Assembly (NCBI RefSeq): GCF_038502225.1
Contig: NC_091340.1
Location: forward strand, 29,329,294 to 29,393,293
Direction: 5' to 3'
DNA: 64,000 bases
DNA from: Cherax quadricarinatus
Lineage: Eukaryota > Arthropoda > Malacostraca > Decapoda > Parastacidae
A program made the translations under genes and the position numbers. The notes under the pieces are model-generated. The model did no database searches. It worked only from the letters and a program-made list of their open reading frames with translations, and was not told the origin of the DNA. Below are positions 30,634 through 41,654 of the stretch, one piece after another. Position 1 is the stretch's first letter; each line of letters starts with the position of its first letter.

Positions 30634-30715
30634 ATAAAGATATCCAGATGTTGCACAAGTGTCTTAACTTTCATATTGTCGGTATTTTATACCTTTCTTG
30701 CATGACTGGCCTTTG

Positions 30716-31611
30716 TTGATAGGTCAACTTTTATCATCTTTTAGCTGGTTCAAGATGGCAGTGTGACTTTGAAGATAGTCCAAGTCAGACCGAAACGTCG
30801 TCGTAAGCTCCTCTCTTCTATGTGCGGGTTATTTGTGTTTTGTTGATTCTTGGTTCGTACAATAACACAGGCCAGCTCACTGACGCACTCACCCGGCTGA
30901 CACTACACGCTGATAAATTTTGGGTAGGAATGTTTATATATTTGTGAACGGCTGTTTTCTTATTGTCACTTTGCAATGGCAGGCTGTGGTGTTCCCACCG
31001 TGGGACTTTTATTTTGGCCTGGGAATTGGTTTTAGTGTGGATGAATCGAGAGATTTCTGTTGGCCTCTGAGATGCTGGCCTGGAGTTATCGTACGTGTAA
31101 GCTTGTCCCTGACCAAAAATGCCAGTAGGCACTTGGCATACTATCCTATCCTATATATAAGCTCGGGTGCAGTGCCTAATTATTATTATCATTACATATA
31201 AGCTTGCCCCTGAGCAGGAATACCTTCGTAAACAAGAACCTAAGCACTGGTACCTGTTTGCGAGCCTTGACGTATTAATCTGTACTGGAGAGTGGGCCAT
31301 CTAGTGTTGAGACGTACTTGCTTGCCTGTTCCTTGACGTATGATGAAGCATGGCTACGTCGCCAAACATCAGCCAATAGGCAAGCAGAGCTATAACAAAC
31401 ACAATGAGCAGTGATAACAAATGAACAAGGAACGTATTTGTGCAGGTCCAGTCATTTCAGATGCGTAAATGTGTATACTCTGACCTGCGTTATAGGATAC
31501 CTAACCTTTCTAACATATCTTTATACTTGACATATCCATATACCTAACATATAATTATATCTAACATATCCTTATACCTAACATATTGTAACTGTTACTT
31601 AGTCTTAAATC
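30716..31611. other. Spacer with one degenerate hammerhead-like tract
   Basis: Around 30738-30810, gtgactttgaagatagtcc, aagtcagaccgaaacgtc and gtcgtaag resemble a further diverged member (stem II with loose GGTC-type pairing, GAAACGTC, possible GAC/GTC stem I), but the core has extra bases. The rest (30900-31611) shows no recognised feature beyond a few repeats of cctaacatat near 31520-31580. Confidence 0.4.
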
Positions 31612-32478
31612 TACCATATCTCAGCTTCAGGTATCTCAGCTTCAGATATCTCAGCTTCAGATATCTAAGCTTCAGATATCTCAGCTTCAGATATCTCAGC
31701 TTCAGGTATCTCAGCTTCAGATATCTCAGCTTCAGATATCTCAGCTTCAGATATCTAAGCTTCAGATATCTCAGCTTCAGATATCTCAGCTTCAGGTATC
31801 TCAGCTTCAGATATCTCAGCTTCAGATACCTCAGCTTCAGATATCTCAGCTTCATATATCTCAGCTTCAGATATCTCAGCATCAGATATCTCAGCATCAG
31901 ATATCTCAGCTTCAGGTATCTCAGCTTCAGATATCTCAGCTTCAGGAATCTCAGCTTCAAATATCTCAGCTTCAGATATCTCAGCTTCATATATCTCAGC
32001 TTCATATATCTCATCTTCAGATATCTCAGCTTCAGTTATCTCAGCATCAGATATTTCAGCTTCATATATCTCAGCTTCAGATATCTCAGCTTCAGATATC
32101 TCAGCATCAGGTATCTCAGGTTCAGATATCTTAGCTTCAGGTATCCCAGCTTCAGATATCTCAGCTTCAGATATCTCAGCTTCATATATCTCAGCTTCAT
32201 ATATCTCAGCTTTAGATATCTCAGCTTCAGATATCTCAGCTTCAGATATCTCATCTTCAGATATCTCAGCTTCAGATATCACAACTTCAGATATCTCAGC
32301 TTCAGATATCTCAGTTTCAGATATCACAGCTTCAGATATCTCAGCTTCAGATATCTCAGCTTCAGATATCACAGCTTCAGATATCTCAGCTTCAGATATC
32401 TCAACTTCAGGTATCACAGCTTCAGATATCTCAGCTTCAGATATCACAGCTTCAGATATCTCAGCTTCAGTTATGAAG
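31612..32478. repeat. 15-bp tandem repeat, about 57 copies
   Basis: The unit is tatctcagcttcaga. Variants include gtatc, catat and acagc forms. The period is a multiple of three, giving open frames on the minus strand (ISEAE and LRYLK repeats) with no other support for coding. Confidence 0.96.
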
Positions 32479-32769
32479 AAATCTGAAGACTAGATATATA
32501 CCGTGACTGGAACAATACTCACATAACCCGCTCAGAGGAGAGGAAAACTTGCTACGACGCTTCGGCCCGATATGGATCACTAATAACTCTCACTAGTTAA
32601 TGGTCGAAGTAGGACCGAAACGTTGTCGTAAATTTCATTCCCCTGTGTGCAGGTTGTGTATAGACATATAGTTTCAGATAAGCAATATGTTATGGTAAGA
32701 TATGCTATAAGGCCAAAATGAGCCGTAAAGCATTACAGCATAATGTTGAATTATTGCAAGATACTTGTT
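32479..32769. other. Spacer with inverted degenerate hammerhead-like tracts
   Basis: The plus tract near 32604-32640 reads tagttaatggtc, gaagtag, gaccgaaacgttgtcgtaa (stem II GGTC/GACC, GAAACGTT). An opposed tract at 32547-32572 reads, on minus, gggccgaagcgtcgtagcaag. They look like a diverged head-to-head pair of the same class; stem I is not convincing. Confidence 0.4.
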
Positions 32770-32890
32770 GGGGCGTGAGACAACATAGCAGAGTGTTGTG
32801 TGGTGGTGGTGGTGGTGGTAGTGGTAGTGGTGGTGGTGGTGGTGGTGGTGGTGGTGGTGGTGTTGAAGTGTGAGACAACACAGCAGATAT
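32770..32890. repeat. Two partial 47-bp minisatellite units with an expanded GGT tract
   Basis: gtgagacaacatagcagagt and a later tgagacaacacagcag match the array at 38790-39416. Between them the GGT/AGT trinucleotide run (about 32803-32862) is expanded. Confidence 0.8.
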
Positions 32891-35519
32891 AGCTGGTAAG
32901 GTAGGAATGGTCGCCAGCAGTGATAGTGGCAGCCGCTTCAAGTGGCAAGTGGTTCACAGTTCAGGAAGAAGGAATATGAGGAGAGTTAATAGAGAAGATG
33001 TGAAGGTAGGAAATCGATTCTCTGTTCTCCAAGACGAGTGTACTTCAGTGGTTAGTGAGGTTGAAGGTACCACTGATTCCCCTGCTAATCAAGGTAAGAA
33101 TATTTTAATAGTAGGCGATTCTCAGGTAAGATATATGGACCGTGCATTTTGTAACAGAGAAAGAAAGGTCAGACAGAGAGTGTGTCTTCCTGGAGCTGGT
33201 GTTGGTGACATAGTCAGCAGGTTGGATAATATTATGGCAGGTAATGGGAATAAGCCCATTATCTGTCTTAGTGCTGGGGGTAATGACATTGGGAAGAGCA
33301 GGAGCGAGGAGCTGCTGGATAAATACAGGTCAGCCATAGAAGTAGTTAGGTCTAAGGGAGGGATCCCAGTCATATGTAGCATCTTGCCTAGAAAGGGAGT
33401 GGGCAATGAATGGATGTCTAGGGCAACTGGTATAAATCGCTGGCTAGACAGGTACTGCAAGGAACTTGCAATCCCATTCATTGATAACTGGGACCTATTC
33501 TTTGGAAAACGTGATATATATGCAAGGGATGGGGTTCATCTTTCTGGGGATGGAGTGGTTGCATTAGCCAGTGCAATTGAGAGGGTAATTGATGGCTTGT
33601 CTAGGAATTTAAACTGATAAATTATAGAGGTATGGGTGTTTGTGGGAAACAGTCAGACTGCAGTATTAGGGTTAAAAACAGCAGTTATTACCGGGATACC
33701 TCAGGGCTATGTTTAAAAGACAATATTCAAAATAAAGTTGCTAGTAATGGCAAATCAATTGATCAACAAACAAAGAGAGATAGTAGAGGGTAATGAGTGA
33801 CTAGCTCCCTTAAGGTTTACTATACAAATAGTAGGAGTCTAAGAAATAAGATAGATGAGCTAAAATTACTTGCAAGTGTAGGTAATGTAGATATTATTGG
33901 TATAACCTGGTTTAACCTGAAAGAAAGGGAAATGCCTTCTGAATGCGACATACAGGGATATAAACTATTCCACATTGATAGGGTCAACAGGAAGGGTGGT
34001 GGGGTGGCGATGTATATCAGAGAAAATTTAAATTGTTGTCTTAGACATGATATAAGATTAGAAACATCGAACACAGAATCGGTTTGGCTACAGTTTCTCG
34101 AGGGACGTGGCAAATTAATTTTGGGTGTGATTTATAGGCCCCCAAACCTTGGTAGGGAGTGCAGTAAACTGTTATGGAACGAAATTCATAAGGCATCTAG
34201 ATATGAAAATGTTGTGATAATGGGAGATTTTAACTTTAGACAAATTTTTTGGAACAATATGACAGGAAATCTTGAGTCTAGTGACTTTCTTGATACGGTT
34301 CAGGATTGCTTTTTAGAACAGGTTGTGACAGAACCAATTAGAGGAAACAATCTGCTTGACTTGGTTCTTGCCAACAAAGATTCACTAATTAATAATCTTA
34401 AGGTTAATGATGAGCTTGGGGAAAGTGATCACAAATCACTTAGTTTCAGTATATCATGGAATTACCCAGATAACTGCAATCAAATCTCTGTCCCAGATTT
34501 TCGCTTGGCCGACTTCATGGAACTGAAAAATTACTTGAGTGGGCTAAATTGGGATGTCCTGACTATGGGTCAGGTAGGTGATCTTGGTTGCCAATATGAC
34601 GTTTTTCAGAGCATAGTTCTAGCTGCCCAGGCAACTTTTGTTCCGAGTAAGGAAATTAGATCTAACAAAAAAGATCCCAAATGGATGAACAATAGATTAA
34701 AACATCTCATTGGTCAAAAGAGAGGCATATATAGGCGTATCAAAAGAGGGGATGGGCAGTTAAGAAATCAATATATTCAATTAAAGTCTGAAATAAAAAA
34801 AGGAATAAGAAAAGCAAAAAGGGATTATGAGGCTAAGGTCGCAAGGGATTCAAAGACTAATCCAAAAGGGTTCTTTCAGGTATACAGAAGTAAGATTAGG
34901 GACAAGATTGGCCCACTTAAGAGTAACTCTGGTCAAATCACTGACAGTGATAAGGAAATGTGTGAAATTCTCAATATCTACTTCCTCTCAGTTTTCACCC
35001 AGGAAAATACTAGCGATATTCCTGAAATGATAGATTACGTAGAACAGGATGATAATAAACTTTGTACGATTGCGGTAACTAGTGACATGGTCCTCAGACA
35101 AATAGAGAAACTGAACCCTAACAAATCCCCAGGTCCTGATGAACTGTTTGCAAGAGTGTTAAAGGAATGTAAAGAGGAACTTAACATACCTTTGGCTAAT
35201 CTTTTTAACATATCACTACAAACTGGCATAGTGCCTGATAAGTGGAAAATGGCAAATGTAATACCTATTTACAAGGCAGGTGACAGGTCCTTGGCTTCCA
35301 ACTATAGACCAATAAGCCTTACCTCCATAGTGGGAAAATTTATGGAATCAATAATTGCCGAAGCAATTCGTAGCCATCTTGACAGGCACAGATTGATTAA
35401 TGATTCTCAACATGGTTTTACAAAGGGGCGTTCCTGTCTTACCAATTTACTAAATTTTTTCACTAAGGTGTTTGAGGAGGTAGATCATGGTAATGAATAT
35501 GATATTGTGTATATGGACT
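32891..35519 (+). mobile_element. CR1-type LINE copy, ORF1 plus truncated ORF2
   Basis: It begins at the edge of a 47-bp minisatellite fragment, contains ORF1 and the 5' two-thirds of ORF2, and stops abruptly after VYMDL where an opposed CR1 copy begins (35520). The two copies are the same family, judging by long blocks of shared protein sequence (for example TSSLKVYYTNSRS, GVIYRPPNL or GVIYRAPNL, SPGPDEL). Confidence 0.85.
32907..33617 (+). CDS. CR1 LINE ORF1 with SGNH-type esterase domain
   Basis: 236 codons. SGNH hydrolase blocks are visible: GDSQ at residues 70-73 (nucleophile Ser72), GAGVGD near 96-101 (block II Gly), GGND at 124-127 (block III Asn), and RDGVH at 207-211 (Asp208 and His211). 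The first 65 residues are basic and may bind RNA. Esterase domains are known in ORF1 of CR1-group LINEs, where they are thought to help membrane or lipid association or RNP handling. All catalytic residues are present and the frame is intact. The start ATG lies only 16 bp after the minisatellite junction, so the true N-terminus could be lost. Stop at 33615-33617; ORF2 follows after a short gap. Confidence 0.85.
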   Translation: MVASSDSGSRFKWQVVHSSGRRNMRRVNREDVKVGNRFSVLQDECTSVVSEVEGTTDSPANQGKNILIVGDSQVRYMDRAFCNRERKVRQRVCLPGAGVGDIVSRLDNIMAGNGNKPIICLSAGGNDIGKSRSEELLDKYRSAIEVVRSKGGIPVICSILPRKGVGNEWMSRATGINRWLDRYCKELAIPFIDNWDLFFGKRDIYARDGVHLSGDGVVALASAIERVIDGLSRNLN

Positions 35520-35530
35520 TAAGAACATAA
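33632..35530 (+). pseudogene. CR1 LINE ORF2, endonuclease and RT N-terminus, broken
   Basis: The likely start is the ATG at 33632 (MGVCGKQ), shared with the sister copy at 38621. An in-frame TAA at 33791-33793 ends it, and the frame reopens at 33797. The endonuclease follows (YYTNSRSLRNKIDEL, GVIYRPPN, VIMGDFN, LGESDHKSL), but IITETW-type sequence is reduced to IGITWF, a 6-nt deletion that removes the metal-binding Glu. The RT begins (NKSPGPDELFARVL, NYRPISLTS, QHGFTKGRSC) and is cut at IVYMDL before the catalytic motifs. Non-functional. Confidence 0.85.
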
Positions 35531-35698
35531 GAACATAAGAACGAAGGAACACTGCAGAAGGCCTACTGGCCCATGCGAGGCAGGTCCAAGTCTCCTACCG
35601 GCTTAAGCCAATGCACCCAACCTAGTCAGGTCAGGTCACCTTGACTTAAGGGAGGAACACGGCAACCGTCCTGGTAGCACAAGCTAATCAGGTCCAAC

Positions 35699-38621
35699 TC
35701 ACACCCACCCACATCCACTCATGTATTTATCCAATCTATTTTTAAAGCTACACAACGTTCTGGCCTCTATAACTGTACTTGGGAGTTTGTTCCACTCATC
35801 CACAACTCTATTACCTAACCAGTACTTTCCTATATCCTTCCTGAATCTGAATTTTTCTAACTTAAAACCATTGCTTCGGGTCCTGTCTAGGCTAGATATT
35901 TTCAGCACACTATTTACATCCCCTTTATTTATTCCTGTCTTCCATTTATACACCTCAATCATATCCCCCCTAATTCTACGTCTTTCTAGAGAGTGCAGAT
36001 TCAGGGCCCTTAGTCTATCCTCATAGGGAAGGTTTCTGATACATGGGATCAACTTTGTCATCCTCCTTTGTACATTTTCCAGAGCATTTATATCCATTCT
36101 GTAATACGGTGACCAAAACTGTGCAGCATAATCTAAATGAGGCCTAACCAAGGATGTATAGAGTTGAAGAACAACCTGAGGACTCCTATTATTTATGCTT
36201 CTTGATATGAAGCCAAGGATTCTATTAGCTTTATTGCGAACACTTATGCACTGTTGTCTTGGTTTCAGATTACTGCTAACCAGAACTCCTAAATCTTTTT
36301 CGCAATCCGTAATATTAAGATCTACATTATTTAGTTTATATGTGGCATGGTTATTGTCCTGTCCAACATTTAGAACTTTGCATTTGTCTATATTAAACTG
36401 CATCTGCCCCCTCTCCGACCACTGCATCAGTCTATTCAAATCTTCCTGGAGTGCTCTAATGTCCTCGTCAGAATGAATTCGACGGCCTATTTTGGTGTCA
36501 TCGGCAAACTTGCTGATGTCGCTCTTTATGCCCTCATCTATGTCGTTTATGTATACTGTGAACAGCAGGGGGCCCAACACTGACCCCTGTGGAACACCGC
36601 TCGTGACGCTTCCCCACTCTGATTTCTCCCCATTTATGCAAACTCTCTGCTGCCTATTTGTCAGCCATGCCTCTATCCAGGAAAAAAATTCTCCTCCTAT
36701 TCCATGTGCCTTAATTTTCCTCAATAGTCTCTGATGTGGGACCCTGTCAAAAGCCTTACTGAAGTCCATATACACAATATCATATTCATTACCATGATCT
36801 ACCTCCTCAAATACCTTAGTGAAAAAAGTTAATAAATTCGTAAGGCAGGAACGCCCCTTTGTAAAACCATGCTGAGATTCGTTGATTAATTTATGCTTTT
36901 CAAGGTGGCTACGAACTGCCTCGGCAATTATTGATTCCATAAATTTTCCCACTATGGAGGTTAGGCTTATTGGTCTATAGTTCGAAGCTAAGAACCTGTC
37001 ACCTGCTTTGAAAATAGGTATCACATTTGCCATTTTCCACTTATCTGGCACCATGCCAGTTTGTAGTGATATGTTGAAAAGATTAGCCAAAGGCTTGCTA
37101 AGCTCCTCTTTACATTCCATTAGAACCCTTGCATACAGTTCATCAGGGCCTGGGGATTTGTTAGGTTTTAATTTATCTATTTGCCTAAGGACCATGTCAC
37201 TTGTGACCCTAATCGTGCACAGTTTATTATCGTCCTGTTCCACATAATTTATCATTTCTGGAATATCGCTGGTATCCTCCTGTGTAAAAACTGAGAGGAA
37301 GTATGTGTTAAAACTTCTACACATTTCCTTATCACTGTCAGTGAGCTGACCAGAGGAACTTTTGAGTGGGCCTATCTTGTCCCTGTTCTTACTTCTGTAT
37401 ACCTGAAAGAATCCTTTTGGGTTAGTCTTCGAATCTCTTGCAACTTTAACCTCATAATCTCTTTTTGCGTTTCTAATTCCTTTTTTTATTTCTCTCTTTA
37501 ACTGAATATATCGATTTCTTAATTGCCCCTCACCTCTTTTGATTTGCCTATATATACCTCTCTTTTGACCAATTAGATATTTTAATCTATTGTTCATCCA
37601 TTTAGGATCATTTTTGTTTGATCTGATTTCCCTATTTGGAACATAATTTGACTGAGCAACTAAAACTATGCCCTGGAAAGCGTCATATCGGCAACCATCA
37701 CCACCTACCTGACCCTTAGTCAGGTCATTCCAGTTCAGCCCACCTAAGTAATTTTTCAGTCCTATGAAATCAGCCAAGCGGAAGTCAGGGACAGAGACTT
37801 GATTGCCATTATTAGGGGAATTCCATGATATATTAAAACTGAGTGATTTGTGATCACTTTCCCCAAGCTCATCATTAACCTCAAGATTATTAATTAGTGT
37901 TTCCCTACTGGCAAGAACCAAGTCAAGGAGGCCTAGTTGGCTCTGTCACAAACTGTTTTAAAAAACAATCCTGGATTGTATCAAGAAAGTCACCTGACTC
38001 TAAATTTCCTGTCAAATTGCTCCAGTCAATCTGTCTATAGTTGAAATCTCCCATTAGCACAACATTTTCGTATGTAGATGCCATACGAATTTCGTCCCAT
38101 AGAAGTTTACTGCACTCCCTTTCAAGATTTGGGGCCCTGTAAATCACACCCAAAATTAGTTTTTCTCGGCCCTCGAGAAGCTGTAACCAAACAGATTCAG
38201 TGGCTGACGCTTCTACTTTTATATCTTGTCTAACACAACAATTTAAATTGTCTCTGACATACATCGCTACTCCACCACCCTTCCTGTTGACCCTGTCAGT
38301 GTGGAATAATTTATAGCCTTGTATGTGACATTCAGAGGGCATCTCTCTATCTTTCAGATTGAGCCAGGTCTCTGTTATAGCAATAATATCTATGTTTCCT
38401 GCACTTGCAATTAATCTTAGCTCATCTATCTTATTTCTTACACTCCTGCTATTAGTATAGTAAACCTTAAGGGAGCTAGTCCCTTGCTGTCCTCTGCTGT
38501 CCCCCTTTGTTTGCTGACCTGATCTATTGTCTTTATTTATAATTTCATGCTGAATGCCTTTTATACATTTACTGATTCCAACCCTAGTGTTGCAACCTGC
38601 TTGTTTCCCACACACACCCAT
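35699..38621 (-). pseudogene. CR1 LINE ORF2 with one frameshifting deletion
   Basis: Positions 38621-37923 encode MGVCGKQ, the endonuclease N-terminus with intact IAITETWLNL, GVIYRAPNL and VLMGDFNYRQ, and end at TEPTRPP because a deletion of roughly 11 bp removed the following residues. Positions 37921-35699 resume in frame with LASRETLINN, GESDHKSL, then the full RT: SPGPDELYARVL, NYRPISLTS, QHGFTKGRSC, MDFSKAFDRVPH, VPQGSVLGPLLF, FADDTKI (codons at 36496-36507), and the C-terminus with ENVQRRMTKLI, SLERRRIRGDMIEVYKW and a normal stop. One lesion separates this copy from a full ORF2. Confidence 0.88.
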
Positions 38622-38635
38622 ACCTCTATCTTCTA

Positions 38636-38785
38636 TCAGTTTAAAATCATAGGTATTTCACCAATGGCATTCTCAATTGAGTTTGCAAGTGCTACCACCC
38701 CAGCCCCAGATAGATGTACCCCATCCCTTGCATACATATCATGTTTGCCATAAAAGTTGTTCCAGTTGTCAATGAATGGGATTGT
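38636..38785 (-). pseudogene. C-terminal remnant of CR1 ORF1 esterase
   Basis: Minus strand reads IPFIDNWNNFYGKHDMYARD, then GVHLSGAGVVALANSIENAI and a stop at 38636. It matches residues about 189-236 of the ORF1 at 32907-33617, including the Asp-His block. The upstream part is replaced by minisatellite sequence. Confidence 0.82.
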
Positions 38786-38789
38786 TGTG

Positions 38790-39416
38790 TTGTGTTGGTA
38801 GTGTTGGAGAGTGAGACAACACAGCAGAGTGTTGTGTGGCGGTGGTAGTGTTGGAGAGTGAGACAACACAGCAGAGTGTTGTGTGGTGGTGGTAGTGTTG
38901 GAGAGTGAGACAACACAGCAGAGTGTTGTGTGGCGGTGGTAGTGTTGGAGAGTGAGACAACACAGCAGAGTGTTGTGTGGCGGTGGTAGTGTTGGAGAGT
39001 GAGACAACACAGCAGAGTGTTGTGTGGTGGTGGTAGTGTTGGAGAGTGAGACAACACAGCAGAGTGTTGTGTGGTGGTGGTAGTGTTGGAGAGTGAGACA
39101 ACACAGCAGTGTTGTGTGGTTGTGGTGGTAGTGTTGGAGAGTGCGAGAACACAACAGAGTGTTGTGTGGTGGTGGTAGTGTTGGAGAGTGAGACAACACA
39201 GCAGAGTGTTGTGTGGTGGTGGTGGTAGTGTTGGAGAGTGAGACAACACAGCAGAGTGTTGTGTGGTGGTGGTAGTGTTGGAGAGTGCGACCACACAACA
39301 CTCTGTTGTGTGGTGGTGGTAGTGTTGGAGAGTGAGACAACACAGCAGAGTGTTGTGTGGTGGTGGTAGTGTTGGAGAGTGAGACAACACAGCACAGTGT
39401 TGTGTGGTGGTGTTGG
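38790..39416. repeat. 47-bp minisatellite, about 13 copies
   Basis: The unit begins gtgttggagagtgagacaac and contains the inverted pair CAACAC/GTGTTG around agcaga, so each unit can form a small hairpin. The trailing GGTGGTGGT length varies. Fragments of the same unit flank the other side of the CR1 pair at 32770-32890. Confidence 0.95.
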
Positions 39417-39651
39417 CTGGAACACATCTTAGTCCCGGCATTCATCAGTGAGTGTTTATGTGTTTACTGCCCTGACTGAATGCTTGTTTGTACACCTGTG
39501 AACTAACTCTCTGTGGTGGGGGCCATTACGACCACTCTGTGTGTGTGCACTCCGTAAATGTACTCAGAGTGCTTCTTAGCAAGTGTTAACCACAAAATTG
39601 TACTCTCAAAGTTATCTTAAAATGTGCTAACTATGAAATTGTCCTAGAGGC
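39417..39651. other. Spacer
   Basis: No gene or repeat recognised. Confidence 0.4.
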
Positions 39652-40022
39652 CCTCTGAAGACGCCCTTTGAAGAGGATCTTTGAAGACGTCCTCTGAAGA
39701 GGACCTCTGACGACGCCCTTCAAAGAGGACCTCTAAAGACGCCCTCTGAAAAGGACTTCTGAAGGCGCCCTCTGAAGAGGATCTCTGAAGACGCCCTTTA
39801 AAGAGGACCTCTAAAGACGCCCTCTGAAAAGGACTTCTGAAGGCGCCCTTTAAAGAGGACCTCTGAAGACGCCCTCTGAAAAGGACTTCTGAAGACGTCC
39901 TCTGAAGAGGACCTCTGACGACGCCCTTTAAAGAGGACCTCTGAAGACGCCCTCTGAAAAGGACTTCTGAAGGCGCCCTCTGAAGAGGACCTCTGAAGAC
40001 GCCCTCTGAAGAGGACCTCTGA
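39652..40022. repeat. 26-bp tandem repeat, about 14 copies
   Basis: The unit approximates gaagacgccctctgaaaagg plus acttct, alternating with gaggacctct variants. Units differ by several bases, so it is older or less homogenised than its neighbours. Confidence 0.88.
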
Positions 40023-41032
40023 TAAAGGTCAGAATATAGATCTGGGTGTTGTAAGTGTGTTTACATTAGAGGTGTGCGTGTTGCACGCGCTCCCATGTCA
40101 ACACCGGAGCCTGTCTTGCACAGACAATTGTTCCAGGAATATGTGTACTGGTGTTCAGATGTGTGTAGTCGTGTTTATCATTTAATCTCGTGTTCAGACT
40201 GAGTGCTGCTGTTCAAAATGTCTTTTCGTGTTCAACGTGCGGTCTCGCGTTCAACGTGTGTACTCGTGTTCGTCGTGTTTACTGACGATAAGCTTGTGTA
40301 TTGGTTTTCAGTTTCAGTATTGGCGTTCAACGTCTGTCCAGGTGTTCAACCTTAATACTGGTGTTCAACATGAACACGGGTTTTCAATGCTAGCAAATGC
40401 TTGGAAATGAAAAGGATATTAGATAAAAAGTCACGATAACAGGGTAACAACAGAGAGGAAAAGAGCACGAAGGAGAGAGAGAGCTATGGGTAGACATCAC
40501 GCCGAGGCTATCACCAGAGATGTGGCATTTCTCTGGCACACCTTGGACCAGTTTCCAGGGTTGTTACACCTGTCACAACCCTGCTTGGAGGCCAAGCCAT
40601 CTCGTTGGTAGTCTGGTCAACCATATTGTTGGTGCTAGCAAGAACTGGTTAAATTTTCTCTTAACTTGACATTATCTAGTCATTGTATGGGGAGAAATTT
40701 AATAAAACCTGCAAATTGTAATTTATTTAATACAACTGGCAAAGTTAAATTTACACAATCCAAGACGAATGTCATATTTTCTTTTAATCAAAGTCCACCA
40801 ACTTAAAGTTTGAACCCAATCAGAGAGGATATTCTCCAGTAGCTGCTCTGAGTCCAACTACTCCAGGTGAAATAGTTTCGTGGACGGTGCCGTCGTTAGA
40901 GTAAGTCAGCAGTGGAAGTTTGAAGCCGATCGGAGGAAGCGTTCCCAAGTTACAAGAGAAAGTGGAAAAATAACGACAATGAAAACTTTAATGGAAACAC
41001 ATAATGATTCCTCGTGGAGTTTAAATAATTGA
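40023..41032. other. Spacer with a weak degenerate repeat
   Basis: 40130-40390 contains loosely repeated gtgttcaacgtg and tactcgtgttc words, too diverged for a clean period. 40391-41032 has no recognised feature. Confidence 0.4.
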
Positions 41033-41070
41033 AGGAAGGAAGGAAGGAAGGAAGGAAGGAAGGAAGGAAG
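41033..41070. repeat. (GGAA)n microsatellite
   Basis: About nine GGAA tetramers. Confidence 0.93.
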
Positions 41071-41218
41071 GTGGGAGAATATGCTAAGTGGATACGGAAG
41101 GAAAAAATCTGAGAGGAGACAGCGAATTTAAGAAAAGTTGAGAAGCGAGAGAGACAGTTGGAAAAAATGATAAGTGGGGCAAATGAAAGATGATGGAATG
41201 GAATACGTGGAGGAAGAG

Positions 41219-41330
<112 letters not shown>

Positions 41331-41404
41331 CAGATATGGAGTTAATACGGACTGGGAGATGATGGTGGAGTGCAGGGGATGAGGTGGATTATTCCATTAG
41401 CTTC

Positions 41405-41506
<102 letters not shown>

Positions 41507-41654
41507 TTCTCTCTCCTTCTCTCTTTCCCTTAAACATTAGCAATCGTACTGATCCCACCGCTGCCACCAACTCTTTCTCTAGTTTGGTACTGGAAACTGC
41601 AGTAACAAGTACAGGATCCTGTTCAAGTACAAGTATTAGCACCGGTACGTGTAC

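Larger units (their letters stand above)
30333..30702 (+). mobile_element. Complete inverted-arm hammerhead element (UUGAUAA family), 13-bp target-site duplication
   Basis: Flanked by tgactggcctttg at 30320-30332 and 30703-30715. Two 167-bp arms (30331-30497, 30507-30673) mirror each other almost perfectly around a 9-nt spacer; one difference was noticed. The right end alone carries the 29-nt tail (30674-30702) with TTGTCGG and GGTAT-TTT-ATACC at 30681-30693. Each arm has one ribozyme motif and an AATAAAG. No open frame of note. This is the cleanest example of the class in the window. Confidence 0.82.
35520..38785 (-). mobile_element. CR1-type LINE copy, minus strand, with complete RT and 3' tail
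   Basis: Read on minus it holds the end of ORF1, ORF2, a 3' UTR (35698-35540) with the family words seen at 4031-4214, and a tail of TTCTTATG-type repeats ending at 35520. Its 3' tail abuts the interior of the opposed CR1 copy. Its 5' end passes directly into the 47-bp minisatellite within ORF1, so it is 5' truncated. Confidence 0.88.

Noticed and set aside
30333..30702. Classification as a DNA-transposon MITE
   Set aside because: Long inverted arms and target duplications fit superficially, but duplication length varies from 9 to 17 bp, one end has an extra tail, and ribozyme and hairpin structure are conserved, which fits retroelement behaviour better.
31595..32447. Coiled-coil-like ISEAE or LRYLK repeat proteins on minus
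   Set aside because: 15-bp repeat artefact; both phases open, composition set by the repeat.
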